Below, one piece after another: positions 60,660 to 64,000 of a stretch of DNA of 64,000 nt (its first letter is position 1; each line of letters begins with the position of its first letter). Location: positions 62,001-126,000 of the forward strand of contig JAUHZU010000010.1 of NCBI GenBank assembly GCA_030425705.1. The letters run 5' to 3'. A model generated the notes under the pieces. The model made no database searches and was not told the DNA's origin. It worked only from the letters and a program-made list of their open reading frames with translations. The DNA comes from Phycisphaerae bacterium (GTDB taxonomy: Bacteria > Planctomycetota > Phycisphaerae > Phycisphaerales > Phycisphaeraceae). The translations under genes and the position numbers were made by a program.

Positions 60660-61772
60660 ATGCCACAACCCCGTCTGCTCGCGCTGATCCTGCTCCTGCT
60701 GCTGGCCGCCCCCGCGGCTGCGCAGGACGACTACGACATCACCTTCCTCGAAGGCGACGCCGCGCGGGCCTCGATCGTGGACGAATCGGTCGAGCCGTAC
60801 TTCTCCCTGCTCTGCCTGCACGAGATGCAGGTTAAATCTGGCGTCGCCATCGGGGGCGAGACGCTCGAGCAGCAGCAGGCCTTCTTCGCGCAGCACTACG
60901 CCGACTGTGTGCGCGACTTCACCGACGAGGAAAAGGAAGCGCTGACCAACACCATCTCGCTCGCGGCCGGGCTGGCGTCGTGGGACTTCCCGCGGTTCTC
61001 GGCCGAGCCCTGGGTCCTCATCAAGGTCACCGACGGTGTCGAACGCGGGCTGCCGCACACGCGGGGCAACGCCATCGTGCTCTCCGAAGGCGTGGTCCAC
61101 TTCCTGACCCACGCGCAGAGCGAAGACAGCAACGAGATGCACCAGATCATCATGCGGGGCGTCGAACTGATGCTGCACGAGCAGATCCATGTGCTCCAGC
61201 GGCTGGACCCCGAGCCGTACCGCGCGTTCTATACCGAGCACTGGGGCCTGGTTCACGTCGAGTCGATCGCGTACGGCGAGGAGCTGGACGCGATGCAGTT
61301 GATCAACCCCGACGGCGTCGACACGCGCTGGGTGCAGTACGTCGGGGGCCCGCGCGGCGGGAGGTACCTGCAGCCGAACATCCTGCTGCGTCGACACGAT
61401 GACCGGCCGTCGCGCATGCCCGGGGACTTCGTGCAGGCGCTGGTCGAGCTCGAGCCGCACGACGACGGCGTCTGGCGGCCGGTCGTGGGCGATGACGGTC
61501 GGCCGGTGTGGACGCCGCTGTTCGATGAGCCGGCCTACACCGCGCACTACGGCCCGAGCCGGAACATCTACCACCCCAACGAATCATTCGCCGACCTCTT
61601 TGCGAAGATGATCCTCAGCGACTTCGGCAGCTACCCCGAGCCGGGCTTCGCCGACGACGAGGCGGGCCGGGCACAGGCGGCCGCGTTCCGCGCCGCGGTC
61701 GCGCCGGTCCGCGCGTTCATGGCCGAGCGCTACGGCCCCGTGCCAGCGGAACCCGTGGAACCCGCGGAGTAG
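60660..61772 (+). CDS. Secreted zincin-like putative metallopeptidase
   Basis: A 370-residue exported protein with a signal peptide (LLALILLLLLAAPAAA, cut near AQDDYD). The zinc-binding motif HEQIH is at residues 173-177 in the helix GVELMLHEQIHVLQRL, and a candidate third ligand Glu lies in ESIAYGEE or in NESFADLFAKM downstream. Other domains are not recognised. GGAGG five bases before the ATG sets the start. It lies 42 bases after mqnC and may be co-transcribed by chance. Protease activity is predicted, not shown. Confidence 0.7.
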   Translation: MPQPRLLALILLLLLAAPAAAQDDYDITFLEGDAARASIVDESVEPYFSLLCLHEMQVKSGVAIGGETLEQQQAFFAQHYADCVRDFTDEEKEALTNTISLAAGLASWDFPRFSAEPWVLIKVTDGVERGLPHTRGNAIVLSEGVVHFLTHAQSEDSNEMHQIIMRGVELMLHEQIHVLQRLDPEPYRAFYTEHWGLVHVESIAYGEELDAMQLINPDGVDTRWVQYVGGPRGGRYLQPNILLRRHDDRPSRMPGDFVQALVELEPHDDGVWRPVVGDDGRPVWTPLFDEPAYTAHYGPSRNIYHPNESFADLFAKMILSDFGSYPEPGFADDEAGRAQAAAFRAAVAPVRAFMAERYGPVPAEPVEPAE

Positions 61773-61792
61773 TCACAGCGCACGTGCATCAT

Positions 61793-61864
61793 TAGCCGCC
61801 GCGTCATACGCGGCGGGAACGCACCCATCCACTTGTAAACCCGTCGCGTGTGACGCGGCGGCTA
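61793..61864. repeat. Paired palindromic REP-like element
   Basis: Arms of 19 bases (61793-61811 and 61846-61864) are complementary but for one position; each arm is itself a small hairpin of CCGCCGCGT/ACGCGGCGG type. The pair resembles a BIME, two REP units in opposite orientation, between two convergent genes. Confidence 0.7.
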
Positions 61865-61919
61865 TTCACTCGGCGCTGTTTACCGTCGGTGCAGCATCCA
61901 TCCGTCTGCACCGGCGTTG

Positions 61920-63002
61920 TTATATGCCGTCCAGCAGTTGCTGCGCCTCGCCCGCCTCGTCGCTGTCGGGGTACGTGTCGAGGAGGGCCTCCAGCTTCTC
62001 GCGGGCCTGCTCGGTGAGGCCGGCGTCCAGGTAGTTGCGCGCGAGGTTGAGCAGCTGCGCCGCGGTGGGGGCGGCGGGCGGCTCGCGCGGGGTCCGGCGG
62101 GGGCGGGTGTCTTCGTCGTCGTCCTCTGGGCCGAGCGTGCCATCTTCCAGCGGCTGGTCGAGCAGCGCGAGCCCGCGCTCGACGAACTCGGGCGTGTGCC
62201 GGCAGTGCGTCGCGCCCGGCTCTTCGAGGTACCAGACGTGCTCAAAGCCGGCCCGCTGGTAGCCGCGCTCGAAGAAGAACTCGGTCTGGTCGCGGTTCTC
62301 GTCCAGCTCGCCGGTCATGAGGACGTAGCGGTTGCGGCGCTGAGCGTGCCGGAGCAGGCGGGCGGTGGGGCGGTTGAACCGGGCGCGGTACGCCCGCCCT
62401 CCGCTGCCAGGCACGGTGAGCTGCTGGTACCAGTCGCAGCCGTCCATCGGCATCGCGCCGTCGAACACGTCCGCGAAGACGAGCCCGAGCTGGCTGGCGA
62501 TGCGCCCGCCCTTCGAGCAGCCGGAGATATAGACCCGCATCGGGTCGATGTGGTAGCGCGCGGTCATGTTGTGCACCGCGTCGAGCTGGAGCCCGAAGCG
62601 CTTCCAGACGTTCTGCCGGTCGCCCACGCCGTCGGCGCTGACCACGATCAGCCGGCGGTTGTCAAACACATCCGGCCAGGGGATGACGCCTTCATCGGTC
62701 GCGCTGACCCACACCAGCAGGCCGTACGGCTCGCTGCCATCGTAGGCCTCCGGCACATAAACCTGAAACGTCTGTTCATCGAGATCGTACTCATCCGCGT
62801 GCGCGCGGGGGTCGATCGCCTCGTTGGGGTCGCCCCGGTACTGGAACCGCACCAGCAGCCGATCGACCGCGCTGTCGGGGTGCCGCTCGCTGAACGTGAG
62901 TTCGAGGTGCCCGGTGTCGGGCGCGTCTTGAGCCACGGCGTCGCATATCGGCAACAGCCACAGCAGCATCGCGGCAAGCACAAGGAAGCATCGACTGGCC
63001 AT
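61920..63002 (-). CDS. Secreted alpha/beta-hydrolase (esterase/PHB-depolymerase-like)
   Basis: A 360-residue exported protein with a signal peptide (FLVLAAMLLWLLPICDAVA). The hydrolase core has FQVYVPEAYDGSEPYGLLVWVSATDEG, RLIVVSADGVGD, the nucleophile elbow ISGCSKGGRI with Ser163, and later TGELDEN (acid) and THCRHTPEF (His). The elbow is G-C-S-K-G, as in PHB-depolymerase-like and esterase families. Residues about 310-360 add a TPR-like pair of helices after a Pro-rich linker (LARNYLDAGLTEQAREKLEALLDTYPDSDEAGEA). I use ATG 63002 with GAGG upstream; ATG 63026 is also possible. Confidence 0.82.
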   Translation of the reverse strand: MASRCFLVLAAMLLWLLPICDAVAQDAPDTGHLELTFSERHPDSAVDRLLVRFQYRGDPNEAIDPRAHADEYDLDEQTFQVYVPEAYDGSEPYGLLVWVSATDEGVIPWPDVFDNRRLIVVSADGVGDRQNVWKRFGLQLDAVHNMTARYHIDPMRVYISGCSKGGRIASQLGLVFADVFDGAMPMDGCDWYQQLTVPGSGGRAYRARFNRPTARLLRHAQRRNRYVLMTGELDENRDQTEFFFERGYQRAGFEHVWYLEEPGATHCRHTPEFVERGLALLDQPLEDGTLGPEDDDEDTRPRRTPREPPAAPTAAQLLNLARNYLDAGLTEQAREKLEALLDTYPDSDEAGEAQQLLDGI

Positions 63003-63050
63003 GGGGGCCTCGCTTTCTCTGCCCATGTTACGCGCTTGTATGAAGAGTGG

Positions 63051-63079
63051 CCACGGATGACACAGATGGACACGGATGC
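63051..63079. repeat. Dispersed repeat, inverted copy left of a small gene
   Basis: CCACGGATGACACAGATGGA and the following CACGGAT words are the inverted complement of the repeat at 63436-63463, with about three differences. The two copies flank the gene at 63112-63411. Confidence 0.8.
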
Positions 63080-63111
63080 CAACCCCTTCTGCAAACTCTG
63101 CGCCGGTGAGA

Positions 63112-63411
63112 CTACGGAATATGCTGAATTTTGAGCCAGCCCTGGTTTTCACAGAATAGGGCGTACTCGTAGTAGGCTTCTGCGATCCACATCTCATCGG
63201 GGTGTTCGTGGAAGCCGACGATTTTGTTATGCCCATCTCTAATCACGAAGTCAAGACTCTGACGAATCTGCTTCTGGACCAGCGGGCCGCGATCTGAAAA
63301 ATCAGTAACGGGCTTCTTATCCATGAAGACGATCGGTTTCTCAGCCAACTCAATCGCTTGGAGCGCGATGCTTCGGTAGTTCCTCGGGCGGACTGCAATC
63401 AGCTTTGCCAT
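63112..63411 (-). CDS. Small hypothetical protein flanked by inverted repeats
   Basis: A 99-residue soluble protein, basic N-terminus (MAKLIAVRPRNYRSIALQAIELAEKPIVFM) and an acidic, aromatic C-terminus (EMWIAEAYYEYALFCENQGW). AT content is higher than in neighbours. No family recognised. It is enclosed by the inverted repeat copies at 63051 and 63436, which suggests insertion as a small cassette. No clear ribosome site, so start codon choice is tentative. Confidence 0.55.
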   Translation of the reverse strand: MAKLIAVRPRNYRSIALQAIELAEKPIVFMDKKPVTDFSDRGPLVQKQIRQSLDFVIRDGHNKIVGFHEHPDEMWIAEAYYEYALFCENQGWLKIQHIP

Positions 63412-63435
63412 GCTTAGCTATCCCACATCATTCCG

Positions 63436-63463
63436 AATCCGTGTCCATCTGTGAAATCCGTGG
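63436..63463. repeat. Dispersed repeat, copy right of the small gene
   Basis: AATCCGTGTCCATCTGTG followed by AAATCCGTGG. Related to the arms at 47097-47171 and inverted relative to 63051-63079. Confidence 0.8.
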
Positions 63464-63475
63464 CTGCTCCGCGCC

Positions 63476-63967
63476 TCACTTCACCAGCTTCAGCTTCCGC
63501 CGCTTGCGCTGCTCAGCCATGTCGACGAGGATGCGCTGGGTGATCGTACAGTGGCGGACGGTCTGGTTCAGGTGTGAGATCAGCTCGATGGTCTCGTCGC
63601 TGGTGAGGATCTTGCCCTTGCTCGCTTCGCGGATGGACAGGAGGGTCTCGCTGGCGGTCTTGAGCGCGCCGCAGCTCGCGTCGAGGGCGTCGTCGGCATC
63701 GACCTTGCCGTCGTGGTTGACATCCAGCTCCAGGTTCATGTGCGTCGCGTGCCAGTCGGTCCCGGCGGTAAACGCGGTGAGCAGCGCCTTCTGCGCCCGC
63801 AGGTCCGGGAGCAGGCGGACCAGCAGGCGGACCGAATCGAAGTCCGGCTGGGACTGCCCGGCGATCCAGCGGTAGACGGTGGACTGGCTGACGCCGGCCA
63901 ACTCGCTGATCTCCTTGGCGGTGGTGAACTTCTTGTCGATGATGCGCTGCAGGGTCTGGGCGAGCAT
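63476..63967 (-). CDS. HTH protein with dockerin/EF-hand-like calcium loop
   Basis: A 163-residue cytoplasmic protein. Residues about 14-50 are a helix-turn-helix (TTAKEISELAGVSQSTVYRWIAGQSQPDFDSVRLLVRLL), close to Cro/CI or MerR-like types. Residues 82-93 (DVNHDGKVDADD) match the EF-hand/dockerin loop with Asp82, Asn84, Asp86, Gly87, Asp90 and Asp93 in the Ca-binding spacing. A helical C-terminus and a Lys/Arg-rich tail (QRKRRKLKLVK) follow. GGAG before the ATG. Combining a DNA-binding fold and a calcium loop in one small protein is unusual; calcium-controlled binding is a hypothesis. Confidence 0.7.
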   Translation of the reverse strand: MLAQTLQRIIDKKFTTAKEISELAGVSQSTVYRWIAGQSQPDFDSVRLLVRLLPDLRAQKALLTAFTAGTDWHATHMNLELDVNHDGKVDADDALDASCGALKTASETLLSIREASKGKILTSDETIELISHLNQTVRHCTITQRILVDMAEQRKRRKLKLVK

Positions 63968-64000
63968 GGTGGGCTCCGAGGCGGGAGGGTTCGGGGCGGT

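Noticed and set aside
58629-61574. A 981-codon minus-strand frame across mqnC and the zincin gene
   Set aside because: Shadow of two well-supported plus-strand genes.

Overview
The window looks like chromosome from a high-GC planctomycete, most likely of the class Phycisphaerae. I base this on three things seen directly: PEP-CTERM proteins with a VPEP-hydrophobic-RRRR tail, H-X9-DG type pseudopilins starting with [17 protein letters not shown], and planctomycete-style zinc-ribbon and lipoprotein families. The assignment is inference; there is no rRNA, tRNA, insertion sequence, prophage or CRISPR array that I can recognise.

Layout. 1-7.5 kb: a heavy-metal RND efflux operon (outer-membrane lipoprotein, adaptor lipoprotein, CusA-type pump) with a partial gene upstream and a His/Asp-rich lipoprotein downstream. 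7.4-10.7 kb: an orphan LarC C-terminal half coupled to a coiled-coil membrane protein, divergent from tilS, then a GH99-like secreted protein. 10.7-13.1 kb: an ArsR-type regulator with a clear palindromic operator, two YeeE/YedE sulfur-transport proteins and a lipoprotein with an internal duplication. 13.1-16.1 kb: a lone 968-residue protein joining a PfkB-like N-terminal region, an RyR-like segment and an AAA+ ATPase. 16-23 kb: alanine dehydrogenase, an RdgC-like protein, two membrane proteins, a DUF4442 thioesterase-fold protein, ribokinase and RbsD/FucU. 23-36.3 kb: a glycan-use locus with two large glycoside hydrolases, divergent from an ABC importer (two permeases, one binding protein, no ATPase), a beta-helix lipoprotein, a DUF2961/GH172 protein and a Gfo/Idh/MocA dehydrogenase. 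36.4-41 kb: a PEP-CTERM protein, an XRE-cupin regulator and three pseudopilin-like proteins, with a shared 16-bp palindrome at promoters. 41-50 kb: a decayed PEP-CTERM gene, a MASE1-PAS histidine kinase with its response regulator, pdxJ, a Coa1-like protein, a VOC protein, ettA, an SRPBCC protein and an IscA-like protein. 50.1-53.6 kb: an accessory patch with an array of 21-bp phased repeats, a decayed toxin-antitoxin pair and small genes among dispersed repeats. 53.6-64 kb: acs, pyrH, frr, a second PEP-CTERM protein, mqnC, a secreted zincin-like protein, an esterase-like lipase-fold protein and a DNA-binding protein carrying a dockerin/EF-hand-like loop.

Two patterns cut across the window. 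Many genes have a -10-like box 6-9 bases before the start codon and no Shine-Dalgarno sequence, suggesting widespread leaderless transcription. Small genes of unknown function in the last 15 kb sit between inverted or direct copies of dispersed repeats. The best candidates for something undescribed are the 21-bp phased array at 50.26-50.61 kb and the PfkB/RyR/AAA+ protein at 13.15-16.06 kb.
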